Assembly (NCBI GenBank): GCA_022478985.1 | Contig: JAKSZP010006623.1 | Coordinates: 186,001-250,000 of the forward strand | Source of the DNA: Massospora cicadina | Lineage: Eukaryota > Entomophthoromycota > Entomophthoromycetes > Entomophthorales > Entomophthoraceae | Direction: 5' to 3' | Length of the DNA stretch: 64,000 nt | Shown here: piece after piece, positions 1-11,549 of the stretch | Layout: every line of letters starts with the position of its first letter | How positions within the stretch are numbered: the stretch's first letter is position 1 | Translations under genes and position numbers: made by a program | Notes under the pieces: model-generated | The model's input: the letters and a program-made list of their open reading frames with translations, nothing else | Told to the model about the DNA's origin: nothing | Database searches by the model: none

Positions 1-3000
1 CACCGTTTTAGAAACTGATAACCATAGTTATTTAATTTTTAATATCTAAAACTTGGGCGCACATCCAGCATAAAATGGTCTAAAGTTCCAACAGAGACTC
101 CAACCCATCACACATGGTCTCTTCAGTTAAGTGCCAGGTGCTTTGGTTAGACCACATGGTGATTATTACATTGAACTAAACATTGATTTGAAATTCATAA
201 GGAGTCACTCCGGCAAAATCCTTGTTACTATGGCTCATGAAAAAAGTACTGGAAAACTCTCTGTGTGATTGCAGTATATGAGTCACCCAACCCCATGAAA
301 ATAGACAGTTCTAGAAATTATTAACGGAATTGCAAATTGATGCCACTAAAGTTATAGAAAGCAACCTTAACCGGTGGTAAAAAGCAAGTAGGATATGTTC
401 CTGACCATGGGCGATTCCCTAGTACAGCGTATGTTATGCTGACATACCTTGTGACATTGGGGATGTGTCTTATGACAGATAAGGAGGATGATGACCCCAC
501 AAACCTTACATAGTTGGAGTATGATTCTAATGATAGCTGTTAGGTGGCTCCCAACTGGATTATGTCCTTATCTCGTCTGACCTCAGAAAGTCTACTTCAA
601 ATAGTGAGGGCTCATTTTAATGCAGAGATCAATTAAATGATAGTAAGTTGATCACAAATTTGGGTGACATCCTACCACCTTAGAAGTGGCAGATATCCCT
701 TTCTACATTGTGGGACCCATACTGGCACCACGCAGCTTAAATGGGGTTCCATCAAATTGTTGCATACCTAGATCAGCAATCAGGCATTGATCCACTTGAC
801 CAGTAAAAAAATAAAGATAAGCTTATGTGGGATAGTTTCCAAGTATGAGAATACCAAAGCCTGCAAATATACTGCTGCTGCAAAACAGCTGAAGTATACC
901 CTGGCTACCCTGAAGTGAGTGCAGTGGGACAGCAAAGAATGGTGGCGTGAGTATCAGAAAGAGCATAAACGGTATAAATGCTCCTTCAAAAAAGGTTAAT
1001 AAATGATGACAGAATGCAAATTTTCTGTCACTAAAGCCTGTTAAGGACAATGACCAGGGAAATCTTAGCTAGTCTCAAAGAAATCTGGAACAACGCCAAG
1101 ATCTTCCAGGTAGTAACACCTGAAGGCTTTATTTCCAATAACTTTAGCATATTCAAACGTGAAGTTGAGCAGTTTTATGGTGATCTCTTCCACTCTTGCA
1201 ATCCCCAATATTATGGTGATGAAAACCCTAATTGTCCTAGCTAAGCTTGTGTTCCAGGGGTGCTCACCTGCTGAAAAGCATGATCTAACCGCTGAGATTA
1301 CTATGGAGAAGGTAAAATGGGCACTTAGGGAAGTGCCAAAAATAAGTCCCCTGGCCTTAAATAACATGCAGGTAGAAATGGTAAATGCAATCTGTGACCG
1401 GGTTGCACTGAAACTTTCCCATCTATTTAACCACTTCCTGTCTCACTAGTGTCAAATCTCAGAGGCCATGAAACCCATATTGTGCTGCTATACAAAAAAG
1501 GCTCTTAGCGGAACCATAAGAACTGGCGCCTGATTGCAGTGTCAAATGCCACCTATAAAATTCTCATATAAATCCTCATGAACCACCTGATGTGTACCAC
1601 CCGCAGACCATCCATATGTCCTAAAATAAATTCATCAAGGGGCGAACTATCTGGGAAAGTATCCATCAAGTTTAAAACGCCATGCAGGACGTGAGCAGAT
1701 CTATAATGGCTATCTAATGTTTTTAAACTTGGAGAAGGCCTATGATTGAGTAGCATTGCCATTCTTGCAGGTGGTAATGAACGCCATCAGAATCCTCACC
1801 CACTTTATCACCTGTATAGATATGCTATACAAAGGCCATGATACTAAGGTCATCCTAGCTAACAGCTTGATGTAATCAATTCCAATTGGACAGGGCCTCT
1901 GCCAAGGCAATCTCATGTCCGCAATTTTATTTAACTTTGTAGTGAAAATCCATTTGAAAGCAGCAGAGGCAAAGCTGCAGGGCATCAGCCACCCCAAACA
2001 AGGCCACACAGGATGCAAGCATTTGCAAATCACATAGCAGTGGAAATAAGTTCTGAAAGCAACCTTAAAGGATTTGAAAAAGTCCTTTCCCTTTACCAAC
2101 TGGGTTCAAAAGCAAAAAAATAATGTATATATGACGTTAATTGTTGAGATAGGGCAGCCACATTTCCTCTATCATCAGGTCTCACTCCCTTGGAGCCCAC
2201 ACAAACATTAAAGTATTTGGGTTTTTCTTCTCACCAAAATAGGTCTGACAATTGTGGTGATTAAAATTTTGCTTTCCATTACGTCAGGCCAGATGGCTTA
2301 CTGAAAATATGCTTGCTTGAATCTCAAATGGAAGGTTCAGGTGCTTAATGCTTTTATACTTCAAAACTCTGTTATGTGGCCCACATTCTACCACTGAGTC
2401 CATGCTTGAAGGTAAGATCATATTCTCATCCGCACCTTCCTGTGGTTAAACCCATGCGGCACCAATTAAATTGGATGTTCTGTTCAAGAACAGACGCAAA
2501 GAGGGTATGAACCTACTATATTTGAAGTACTTCTATTGGATCTAGGCCAAAACGTTTTCCAAATGTTGCAGTTTCATCTGCGCTGCTCTGCGCTTTCATG
2601 GGGTATTAACTAGGCTTGAGTCCAAGGGATCCCAGAATCAATAACGTTGTGATCTCTTAGGGAGAGGATGTTGCCAACCCCCAATTGCCTTACCTGCGTC
2701 ACTGAACCCATTATTGGAGACTATGCACTGGGCCGTGAGGTTGTGAAGTTGGTCATTTGCACATGTGCCGCAGGACAAAGATAAAATTTGTCAGGACATC
2801 AAAGCCAAAAATGGCAGCAATGTCTGATTCTACAATATTGGAGGAGCAGAGCAAGAATGAAATTAGTTTGCTGACAGAGAAATTCAAATCCTTTACAATA
2901 ATTTACTAATTGCTGTTGAAACACCCCCTGAAAGTGCTGTCAAATTCAACTTCTCACCCCTTAATCCTTAATGACTGGGCAGAGGAGGGAGTGATACAAA

Positions 3001-3747
3001 CTATAATCTTGAGGAGTTGGTTGAAAGCCTCAATAAGAAACTATCAACCTCCAGCCAGTGCTCAGCCACCTGGCAAATTTTTCACCAGGTACCAACAGGC
3101 AAACGTTGCAGCCTGAGGTAACCTTATAAAGATTTCCCAGTGTGTGCCAACATGAGGCAGATATCGCCCACCACTATTTTAAATGCAGTATTCTTAAATA
3201 ATATTGGTCAATTATGAGACAATTGCTATCCAGCAGCAGTAGCTGCCAGATTTAAACCACTCTCAAGACATTTTTTTCAAAGATGCAAGAAATCAGATGA
3301 TACAACTCTGAGCCCTCCTTTACCATTATTGCATATAATCATACACTCAGTGATTGTGTCTAAGCAATTGAGCTATGAAAGCCCCCTTACATGAGAATGG
3401 TGCATAATATAATTCAAATTTTCTATGAACAATTCAAGTGGATCTCTAAATTTTTGTTCCTTGTTCCTGGACATTTTTTAGCCTCATGATTGGCTTTCAC
3501 ACCCAGGTCACTTGTCAAACGCAATGAATCAACATTTATATTGAAAATTAAATGGCGCATAAGCCTGATGTCATTTGAACTATGGTTAGTAATGATGGTT
3601 GCTAACCAGGAATAGTTGGCAATGCTACACAGCTAGCAGCATCTGTTTCTAGTCTTTCACCAGACAAAAATACATCTTTTTTGTGATCCCTCATGCTTTT
3701 ATTTTGTTGTTTATTTATATTAATAAAGGTATGTAGTTCAAAAAAAA
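1..3747 (+). mobile_element. Decayed LINE (non-LTR retrotransposon), 5' end uncertain
   Basis: A non-LTR retrotransposon relic. Its pieces run in order: a pre-RT linker (about 830-1450, with fragments rich in K/E such as EWWREYQKEHKRYKCSFKK), RT (about 1500-2110), and a post-RT segment with a KYLGF-type motif near 2210 and a basic tail to about 2640. The 3' end is placed at the A-rich run near 3740, just after an AATAAA-like signal near 3723. Reading is possible only by changing frame often, and stops are frequent. The first 800 bases may hold the end of an endonuclease domain, but I could not confirm it, so the left boundary may lie outside the window. Confidence 0.65.
1490..2110 (+). pseudogene. 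LINE reverse transcriptase remnant
   Basis: Reverse transcriptase core of the LINE, broken by stops and frame changes. Visible blocks in order are an NWR-IAVSNATYKIL-like block (near 1520-1565), motif A written as FLNLEKAYD (near 1720-1745), IPIGQGLCQGNLMSAILFNF (near 1878-1937; the family usually has RQGDPMS), and motif C near 2020-2035. In motif C the usual FADD reads FANH, so both catalytic aspartates are gone. The residual order matches LINE RT rather than LTR-type RT. It cannot be functional. Confidence 0.65.
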
Positions 3748-4521
3748 TTATTAATCAAATTTTTAAGAAAATTTAGCTTTATTAGACTTATGAAATTGTG
3801 GACACACATGCAACCAAACATTTTTTATCTTTGCCAAAGACACTATACTGTTGATCTAATGAACACACAAAAACAAAAAGACAGACATAATTTGGTTTTC
3901 TCCAAAGACACTATATCATTGATCCAGTTAATAAACAAGCAATCATAAAGTTAAGTTATACTTACATGTTTTTTCCTGGATCAATCTCTTTTGTCATCTA
4001 TTTTGTTTAAATCAATTAAATTAGTTTGTGAGTTTGATTTATTTATTTATTTATTTATTTAATTTATTTCATTCAATTTATACATTTAAGTATATATCTT
4101 TGTTTTATATAAATTTATTTTTATTATAAGGAGTTGTAGCATGATTGTTAGGACAGAGTTAATAATATGGATGGTTGGGTGCTCCATTCCCATTGTGACT
4201 TATTTATAAATTTATTTTTATTACATTAGCTTTCATGCTTGGAGTTTATAAATGACTTATTTTAAATGCTTAAGTAAAAGAATAAACTAAGTACAATTAT
4301 TTAACTAAGTTAAATTAAACTAAGTACCTTTATTGCTATTATCTACAATCTAAACTAGCTCATAAGTCCTATCTCATCTACCTACCTTATAGAGTTTTCA
4401 CTTAATATAAAGGCCAGTTCCTTCAAAGGCTACACAGTTACTAGTCATTAGTAGCACCAGCAGAATCTCCTAGGTACTTTCTCTCCCTTGGGAATCACTT
4501 GATGAAATATGCATTATCAAG
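3748..4521. other. AT-rich spacer without recognisable gene
   Basis: AT-rich DNA between the LINE tail and element A. No coding pattern is seen on either strand. The only structured item is the (TTTA)n run listed separately. Confidence 0.6.
4037..4060 (+). repeat. (TTTA)n microsatellite
   Basis: About six tandem TTTA units in an AT-rich spacer. No link to a neighbouring feature. Confidence 0.8.
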
Positions 4522-4526
4522 GTGAT
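4522..4526. repeat. Target-site duplication of element A (left)
   Basis: GTGAT directly before the LTR; the same five bases follow the right LTR at 17111-17115. Confidence 0.9.
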
Positions 4527-5598
4527 TGTAGGAATCCAGCTATTTAGGTGCTCGCTGGTGCTAATGCCGCTGGATCCCACAAAGATTAAAATAAAAATAA
4601 AAATAAACGCTGCTATAAAATTAAGATTTTATAATTATAATAGGAGCACAGGGGTAAGCAAAAAGAAAATCCCTTCAGATTTTTTAACCATTTAGTATTT
4701 ATACTACTTTTGGAAGTCAGAGGGAATTTAGGGATAAGTTTGGAATAGCCTTGATGCTTCCAATTTAGGTAATATGCTGGAATAGCATATCATAACTTGG
4801 TAATTTACATCAGGGCAGTGGGGAAAAAGAAGAGAAATTGTGATTGGCCAGAATGTACCTGTGAGGTAACATTTTTATGAAATCGAGCCAATCACTGCCT
4901 GAGAAATCTCTTGCACCTTGAGGACCCCCACCAAGCCTTTAAAAGGGGGTCCCTGCGTAGGTGCAGTGAAGGACTTTGGGGTGGTGGGAGGAGTGCCTTC
5001 CAATGGTAACCCCAAAAGTCTGTCATGTGGTTGGAGTAATCTGACCATTCAATTTTATGTTTGGTGCCTGTAGAGCTTTTTAAACTCATGTTACCCCAAT
5101 TAACAGGGTTCAACTGAGAGTTGGCCAGGGACTTTTGGCCAATTTCTCCAATAGCTTTGTCATTGTTATTATTATAATCACTTGTAATATCCTAGGGGGT
5201 GGAAGGCGAGTCAGTAGGGCGTACAGCTACCAACCTGAAGGTTGTGGGTTTGATTCCCACCCTTCACACATTGATCAGGGTGCCAGCCAAAGGAAGCTAT
5301 TGGCGGTTAGTAGGTATAATAACACGAAAACCTTACCTATGATGTAACCAGAAAAATCTGAGTCCCGATCTGGAGGTGAAAAAAAACTTTCTATGACAGA
5401 GTTGACCCTGCTCAGGTTTCATGTTGATACTTTCTCTATTTTGGTAATGTCTGTCCCCTGGTTGGCTTACCTTGAATAAATAAAAGATATTCACTTGTAA
5501 TATCCTCATATAATTGAAAATGGCTGACATAACCCTTTTTCAGCTGAACTCAACATAAAACATTCTTCTTGTTCAGCTGTGAGAGCAAATGTCCAACA
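4527..5598 (-). repeat. Element A left LTR (3' LTR), with SINE2 insertion
   Basis: Runs from TGTAGG to CCAACA and pairs with 16345-17110. It is about 300 bp longer than its partner because a SINE2 (5194-5490) plus its target duplication lies inside. Without the insert the two LTRs align end to end with scattered substitutions, so the element is not recent. Confidence 0.93.
5194..5490 (+). mobile_element. SINE2 copy in the LTR of element A
   Basis: tRNA-headed SINE of about 297 bp. The head has an A-box-like stretch (GGCGAGTCAGTAGGG) and a clear B box (GGTTTGATTCCC). The body ends in the tail GGTTGGCTTACCTTGAATAA. It is flanked by an exact 16-bp target duplication starting TCACTTGTAATATCCT (5178-5193 and 5491-5506). 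The sister LTR near 17006-17022 has one uninterrupted copy of this site, so it preserves the empty allele. Confidence 0.88.
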
Positions 5599-5610
5599 TC
5601 GCCCCCTCAA
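5599..5610 (-). other. Polypurine tract of element A
   Basis: TCGCCCCCTCAA on the plus strand is a purine run on the coding strand. It abuts the inner edge of the 3' LTR, where plus-strand DNA synthesis is primed in LTR elements. Confidence 0.6.
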
Positions 5611-5683
5611 GAATGTTGGGGAGATTATGGCCATAGGAAATGGCCATGTACGCGATTAATGGTAATACCAGTAGCTAGCGATT

Positions 5684-6560
5684 TTATGGAATACTCGTTT
5701 CCCCTCTTGTAAATAATGGTAAAGGGACCCTCCCAAATTGATCCAAGCTTACCGCTTTTGAGAGTGATTCAGTTATGGTAGTAAAATACCATATCAGACA
5801 CTTTGAAAGTAGGTAGGGGGTTTGGCAATCATTGGTAGCCTGCCCTTCTTTTGTCACTGTTTTTGCTAAATTTGCCATAGCTTCAGATTGAAGTTGAATG
5901 ATGCGCTAAGTAAATCTTTTCATGACCTTATTTGGGTCATCAATTCTAGAGGAAAATACATCTTTGACTAAGAGGGCAAGTATGCCTGGCTCCCACTAAT
6001 ACAAAACATGAAATGGGGATATTTTTAGTATTAATAATAGCTAATCCAGTAAGCCATAAGAGCACTGGGTAGATATCGGTCCCAGTGAAGAGGATCAGAG
6101 GATGCCATTTTTCAAAGAATGAAACCAGAGTTCCATTTGCTCTCTCCACAGTCCCATTGGTGGAGGGTTATATGGAGCTGAGAGCAGTTGTTGGGCTCTC
6201 ATAGATGTGGCCAGGATTTTGATACTCTGGAGGTGATATTCTTCTCCCGTTATCACAGAGTAGTAGTTGAGGGCAGCCATGACATGTAAAAATGTGTTGA
6301 TGTATAAAGGTGGCAGTTGCCTTGGCCATTTGGGCAGGGAGAGCTACGGCTTCCACCCACTTGGTGAAATGGTCAATAGCTACTAGGATAAATTTGCTTC
6401 CACTAGTAGTCTGTGGAAGGGAACCCACTACATCCAAAATTGATGGTTTGAAACAGTTGTTGAGAAGTAATGGGTTGATACTGTTATTGAGTCTTGAAAC
6501 TGGATTGTTTTTTACACGTAAAGCAAGCTTTCAAGTCATCAACAATAGCTTCCATCAAAC
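5684..6560 (-). pseudogene. Element A integrase remnant
   Basis: DDE integrase of the gypsy type, in several frames. The block MDVVGSLP...FILVAIDHFTKWVEA (6437 down to about 6330) contains the first catalytic Asp. The LLLCDNG block near 6260 is the second. A VERANGTL block near 6130-6155 keeps the third-position Glu. Fragments at 5946-6149 and 5684-5878 carry the decayed C-terminal half. Frameshifts separate every block, so no functional protein is expected. Confidence 0.8.
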
Positions 6561-6899
6561 CCCCCAATAGTACTGATCCTTGATCCACTAATAGTTTTCC
6601 TTGGCCTCCCATGACCTATAGTGGAATGAGCTTAAAGGAGAACAGGTACACGTTCTGAGGGCTGAAGGTAGGGCAGCCATATTGTCACCACTTGCTTCTA
6701 CAACTTTCCGTTCTCCACTTTAGTGTTACAGGAGTGTTGGGCTAACATTTTCTATACAGTCTCATCCTCATCCTCCAATCATTGGGGGTCATTAAAAGGT
6801 CATGTAACCTCTCCACCTCACTATTATCCAAGTGAAGGACTGGCAGTCAAGTCAACCCATCAACATTCAAGTGATGAGATCTAGCATGGGGTTCTATTT

Positions 6900-7250
6900 T
6901 CGTTTTGTAAGGCTGGATCTATAGAGTCCAACGTACTAGCCGGCCAGTAGGGTCCTTCATGTTCTGTAAACACTTTAGGGAAGTGTGGTCAGTAACCACA
7001 GTGAAGGCAGTCACATATAAAAAGGGGCGGTGGTGCTTCACAGCTAACAAAATGGCAAGGCACTCCTTCTCAGTAACACTATAATTACGTTCCACTTTTG
7101 AAAGCATTTTACTAAAATAGGATACTGGATGATCTACATCATTTTCATCTAGTTGAGATAAGATGGCCCCAAAGGCATTTTCTGAAGCGTCAGTAAACAG
7201 GATGAAAGGTTTATTGTAGTCTGGGTGTCTTAGGATAGGACGTTGTTGTA
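6900..7250 (-). pseudogene. Element A RNase H remnant
   Basis: The stretch NYSVTEKECLAILLAVKHH followed by VVTDHTSLKCL (6919-7107) is the usual gypsy RNase H second half (Glu in KEC and Asp in VTDH). Its first half, upstream on the coding strand to about 7230, includes a decayed TDAS-like block. It lies directly between RT and integrase, as expected for Ty3/gypsy. Confidence 0.75.
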
Positions 7251-7449
7251 ATAACTGTTTAACATCTCAAAAGCGGCCTTCTGTCGAGCTCCCCCAATAG
7301 AAAGGGGTATTCTTTATCAATAAAAAAAGAATGGTTTGCTAAGCTGGGCAGACTGGGGATAAATTGATGGTAATACTCCATCATCCTTAGAGATACCTGA
7401 ATATCCTGCAGATTCTTAGGGGGAGGCATTTTCAAAATCGCTTCAACTT

Positions 7450-8190
7450 TATCTAGCAAGGGTTGGATTCCTTTTCAGGAATTGGAGTGTTCTAGGATAT
7501 CCAATCTAATTTGGAAAAAGGTAAATTTTCAAGGCTTCAACTTAATATTTGACTTACACAACCTTTAAAACACCTCCTTTAGATCATCAAGATGGTTGTT
7601 AAAAGTATGGGAGAACACTGTGATATCATCAAGGTATATGATGACACAAGTTAACTTCAGGTCCCAAAGAATATGGTTCATCGCCCGCTGAAAAGATGCA
7701 GGTGCATTTCACAACTCTTGTGGTAATCGGGTTGGTTGGAAAAGGCCCTGTCTACAAATGAGAGCACATTTCTCCTGATTTTCAGGGGAAAGGTCCAAAT
7801 GATAATAGCCGCTAGTCAAGTCCATGGCGGAGAAGAAGTTGGCGCCAGAGAGTTGGGCCAGGGCATCAACAATACAGGGGATTAAATAACTATCCTTTTT
7901 TGTAAGATTATTCAATTTTCAATAGTCCATGACTATCCAATGACCCCCTTTTCTTTTTAATGAGCAACAGAGGGGAAGATCAAGGGCTTTGTGAAGGTAC
8001 TAACAATCATGCATCTAGCAATTGCTGGAGTTCTGTCCTCATTAGCTCTTCTTTAACCTTTGACTTCTGGTAGGGTTTTGACCAAATAGTTCAAGCTTTA
8101 CCCACATCGATGGAGTGACACCAGCCTTTCATATGATCATAGTCATGGTCTGATTTAGAAAATATGTCACTATATTCATCTAATAAAGTA
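7450..8190 (-). pseudogene. Element A reverse transcriptase remnant
   Basis: LTR-type reverse transcriptase. The segment 7709-7915 contains DSYLIPCIVDALAQLSGANF and motif A FSAMDLTSGY. The catalytic box YLDD is intact at 7625-7636 on the minus strand. The N-terminal part (about 8000-8190) carries the usual pre-RT segment after the dUTPase-like domain. At least two frame changes separate motif A from YLDD, so the enzyme is disrupted although the active-site residues survive. Confidence 0.83.
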
Positions 8191-8319
8191 TGAACTTTTC
8201 CAATTCGACTGGGGTTAACTCATACAAAATTTGAACATTAGGTAGAGTGCACATCAGGTTATCCGTAGGCAAACCCAAATCAGCCATAGCACCAACGGAG
8301 TTGACACGTTCAATATCTT

Positions 8320-8596
8320 CCACTGGAAGTAGAAAGCCTCGGCCAATCTCCTGGTATTTCAAAATGATAATGTCTTTCCTGGTGATGTTTCCCAGTAAAA
8401 GGGTAATAGGCCTCTAGCAGGATAGGTCTAGTACTCCAGAAAATACCCTAGGCTCTGAGGGGCTAACGCCATCAATACTTCTGATATGCAACAAGCAGTG
8501 GTGTGGGATTTGGATTGTGATTTTAGTTTCAATCACGCGTTGTTCCCCAGGTTTGATTAATACCTCATCTGCAGCATAGAAAGGGATGCCATCCCT
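8320..8596 (-). pseudogene. Element A dUTPase-like domain
   Basis: Reads as the jelly-roll core of trimeric dUTPases: FYAADEVLIKPGEQRVI, then TKITIQIPHH, then an RS pair at the usual motif II position, then SGVLDLSC aligned with motif III GVIDxxYxG, then TLLLGNITRKDIIILKYQEI aligned with the LLFNHS...GDRIAQLI end. One TAG stop at 8414-8416 splits it; the frame is otherwise continuous. The motif III Asp is kept but the substrate-stacking Tyr is Cys. It sits between protease and RT. Structural homology is clear to me by eye; catalytic activity is doubtful. Confidence 0.68.
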
Positions 8597-8789
8597 TGCA
8601 TCCACTGAATCAGGCAATTTCTTAGTGTCATACCAAGGTGGAGTAAGATAAAGTCCTAGCTGAGAAAGGGTATTCAATCATACAAGAGTATTTGTGCTAG
8701 CTGGGTTCTTTGTCAGATAGAACTAATGGTACTTAATAGTTTAGTAACGAAAGGTATCTTTGCTTCATGTTTATTATTCCCTCATACTC

Positions 8790-9060
8790 AATCATAAACT
8801 AAGTGCCAATGAGCATATCATACGCGTTGTTGTCTAAAGCTATAGCAGGGGCTGATAAAATGAGTTTCCCAATGTGAATGGAAAGGGAAGAGTAGCCCCA
8901 ATTGCATGGGTATTATTTGGGCCAGCGGTTCTAAACTCTTGTGTATACTCCAAGTTAGGTGCTAGCTTTACTTCTTAATAAGCTTCATGGAGATCACGTT
9001 AACCAGGGACCCAGTATCCAAAATGGCCAGAATTCAGACTTTTGTATAGCCACTTTAACT
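8790..9060 (-). pseudogene. Element A aspartic protease remnant
   Basis: Retropepsin-like protease. ILAILDTGSLVNVISMKLI contains the catalytic DTG at 9010-9018, and the second conserved block YDMLIGT lies near 8812-8832. Frame changes occur between them. The order gag - protease - dUTPase-like - RT follows from position. It would act on the gag-pol polyprotein. Confidence 0.75.
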
Positions 9061-9377
9061 TTTGTGAGAGTTCCTTTATATTAAGGTGCCAAAGCTAAGA
9101 CCTCCTTAAGCTGAAAGGTGGAGGTTAATTTGTGAGCAGTCTCTGGATAGTTATCCACAATAGTTTTCATGGGAAGAACCCGCTGAAGATGGAGAATCAA
9201 GACAGCCAAGAATTGGTCACCACCACTAGCTGTGTCAATCACTTTAAGACACCCTAGAATTTGACTGAGGTACATCTCCTCAGGTATGGTGGTCTCATCT
9301 ACTTATCCAGCATTCAAAGATCAGGAACTTATACTTCCGCAGGAGCTCCCAATTTGTAATAGCCAACATCATCATAA
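9060..9377 (-). pseudogene. Element A gag-protease linker, cut by element B
   Basis: Contains a 64-codon open stretch (9081-9275) with DTASGGDQFLAVLILHLQRV, of no recognised family. It lies between gag (15.7-16.3 kb) and protease in element order. Element B inserted at its upstream edge (target CCCCC). Confidence 0.5.
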
Positions 9378-9382
9378 CCCCC
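9378..9382. repeat. Target-site duplication of element B (left)
   Basis: CCCCC next to the left LTR of B, repeated at 15448-15452. Low complexity lowers its weight, but length and position are right for gypsy insertion. Confidence 0.75.
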
Positions 9383-9850
9383 TGTTAATTCTTAGAATTT
9401 AGTATTAATTCCACCGAGTTGGTTTTACACAGGGTATGAGCCACTGAGCAACCAAATCGGATGATATGAAGATTGCCAACTATATAATAAACTTAATAAA
9501 ATAATTATGGAGCTATCGCACCTTATTTCCACCTTTATTATAATATAATTGCAGACTTTATCTGCGCTCTTCCTTCTCGTAAAAACCTCTAAACCATTTT
9601 ATCTTCCATCAGACTCTTTATAACTTGGTTCCCCCAGACGGATGCATCATCAGCTTGGTACTCTTCTATTCTGCTTCACTTTTTGAATTACTCTCATTTG
9701 TATCAAATCTTGGCATAAATCCTCTCAATTCGCTGAATGCCTCATTTCAGAAGCACTTAAATTACTAGTACCAGTTTGATTCCAGCGGATTTCATTCATT
9801 CCGCCATATTGACTTAGGGCTTATCAACCAGTCATATTGGAATAATGACA
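9383..9850 (-). repeat. Element B left LTR (3' LTR)
   Basis: 468 bp, TG...CA, with scattered differences from 14981-15447. Confidence 0.92.
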
Positions 9851-9863
9851 TTATCCCCTCCTT
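9851..9863 (-). other. Polypurine tract of element B
   Basis: TTATCCCCTCCTT on the plus strand (purine-rich on the coding strand) abuts the 3' LTR. The equivalent tracts of C and F look alike. Confidence 0.6.
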
Positions 9864-9916
9864 GACTGGATGATAAGTTCTTACTGTTTGTATACTTGAA
9901 GGAATTTTGTGTGGAC

Positions 9917-11062
9917 TCAGTTGATAACCTGACCCCCAGCAGGTTCCTTAATTGTGTAGACATCCATGCCAGTCTTCTCAATAATCTTAAATGGGCCAAC
10001 CCAAATGTTGGAGAGCTTATTTTTTCGTCTGAATCCATGCTGATCATAGAATAAAACGTAATCTACTACAGCGAACAACGGAAGACCACTCCAGCGCTTC
10101 TGGTCAGCCGCCTGGTCATGAATTTTCTTTGCTAAACTGGTGGAGTAGGCTTCTATTCTTAACTTGATCAAAGTATCCATGAGTTGATTTAGATATCGCT
10201 GAGGATTACCCCACCAGTGTCTACTACACACGAATATAGTAAGGCAGGCAGAGCTGGATGTCAACCATACAGAAGTTGAAATGGGCTCTTACCAGTGGCT
10301 GAATGATAGCTGATATTATATGCGAATACTGCTGTGGGTAGGAGGGCGCTCCATTCTGAGGGTCGATCATTTACCAATTTATGGAGGATGTTCACCAAAG
10401 TTCATTTAACCCGCTTCACCATTCCATTAGATTCTGGATGATATGGGGTGGTCAAAACCCCACAGATTGCCATCATCTCATTCAACTTTGGTAGAATGTG
10501 CAAGGTGAAATTGGTTCTGTTATCCATTAAAATGAATTGCGGGCAGCTGTGTCGCTGTATAACACACTCCATGATGAATTTGGCAGTAGTAACCGCGCCC
10601 AAATTGTTGATGGCCCTGGCTTCCACCCATCGAGTCATATAATTTATGGTGACAATAATATATTTAGACTGATCGGTACTAGTTGGCAGAGTTCCTACTA
10701 CATCAATTGAAACGGTATGCCAAGCAAACCAGGGTTTGACCAGCTGATATGTGGTTCTCTTATGGAATGGTTTTTTCCACTTGACACCGATGACAACAAA
10801 TTGTTTCCAATACTTCATAATGCATGCTCTCCCAGTAGTATTGGGATTGCAACATCTCTAGTATTTTCTACAACCCTCCGTGGCCTACAGCCCAATGAGC
10901 ATCCATAATTATTGCAGGTTGGGCCGAAGGCTTAAGGAAACTCAACGTCTGGTCACCATTCCGCTTATATAGTTCTCCTTCACATAGAAAGGTATCCGCC
11001 CTAAGTTCATCTAGCACCTTGATCACATGCGGCGGCTCATCCTGGTATTTATTTACCACCAT
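9917..11062 (-). pseudogene. Element B integrase remnant
   Basis: DDE integrase in three overlapping frames. 10868-11062 covers the N-terminal zinc-binding part (HWAVGHGGL holds the His pair). 10402-10818 (138 codons) holds the core: SIDVVGTL with the first Asp, FILMDNRTNF with the second Asp (family DNGTNF), and HPESNGMVKRVK where the catalytic Glu position reads Lys. 9917-10264 holds the C-terminal part with WVGPFKII, a GPF/Y-type motif. The Lys and the frameshifts make it inactive. Confidence 0.85.
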
Positions 11063-11129
11063 CTTCTCATATATTATGTCAGCTAGATCCGCTAGATTGT
11101 GACTGTTGGCAGCCTAGAGAGACAATACG

Positions 11130-11500
11130 CATTTTGGTGTTTAGCTCCAGGGCGGTGTACAATCTCAAAATCATATGCTTGGAGCTTTAATGCCCAACGT
11201 GCGAGTCGCCCTTCTGGCTCATGCAGATTCTGCAACCAACGCAAGGGGTCATGGTCTGTTACAACTCAGAATTGTACCCCATGCAGGTATACACAAAACT
11301 GTTTATAAGCATAAATTACCACTAAATATTCTCGCTCAGTAATGGTATAGTTTTGTTCGTGACAGCTCAAACTTCGACTACAGAAGGTGACAGGATGTTC
11401 TATGCCATCGTCATCCTGCTGAGATAATAATGCCCCTATAGCGGAGAGAGAGGCATTGTTTGCACTATAAACTATTTGTCAAGATTTGGATATTGCAATA
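11130..11500 (-). pseudogene. Element B RNase H remnant
   Basis: Short blocks resembling the gypsy RNase H are visible in changing frames (a YSRSLSCHEQNYTI-like stretch near 11340-11380 and an N/D-ASLSAIGALLSQ-like stretch near 11410-11460). It is placed between RT and integrase. Boundaries are approximate. Confidence 0.6.
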
Positions 11501-11549
11501 TGGATGCGCTTGCTGACGCCGTTTACAATACATCAAAAGCATTCTGGCA

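Noticed and set aside
1065..1367. 100-codon minus-strand open stretch
   Set aside because: It lies opposite the LINE reading, and has no domain; a shadow.
5190..5275. Possible functional tRNA gene (A and B boxes)
   Set aside because: No anticodon arm or acceptor stem can be folded, and the sequence is part of a SINE2 with a target duplication.
4580..5600. Host promoter or gene inside the A LTR
   Set aside because: Whole stretch is matched by the other LTR, apart from the SINE2.
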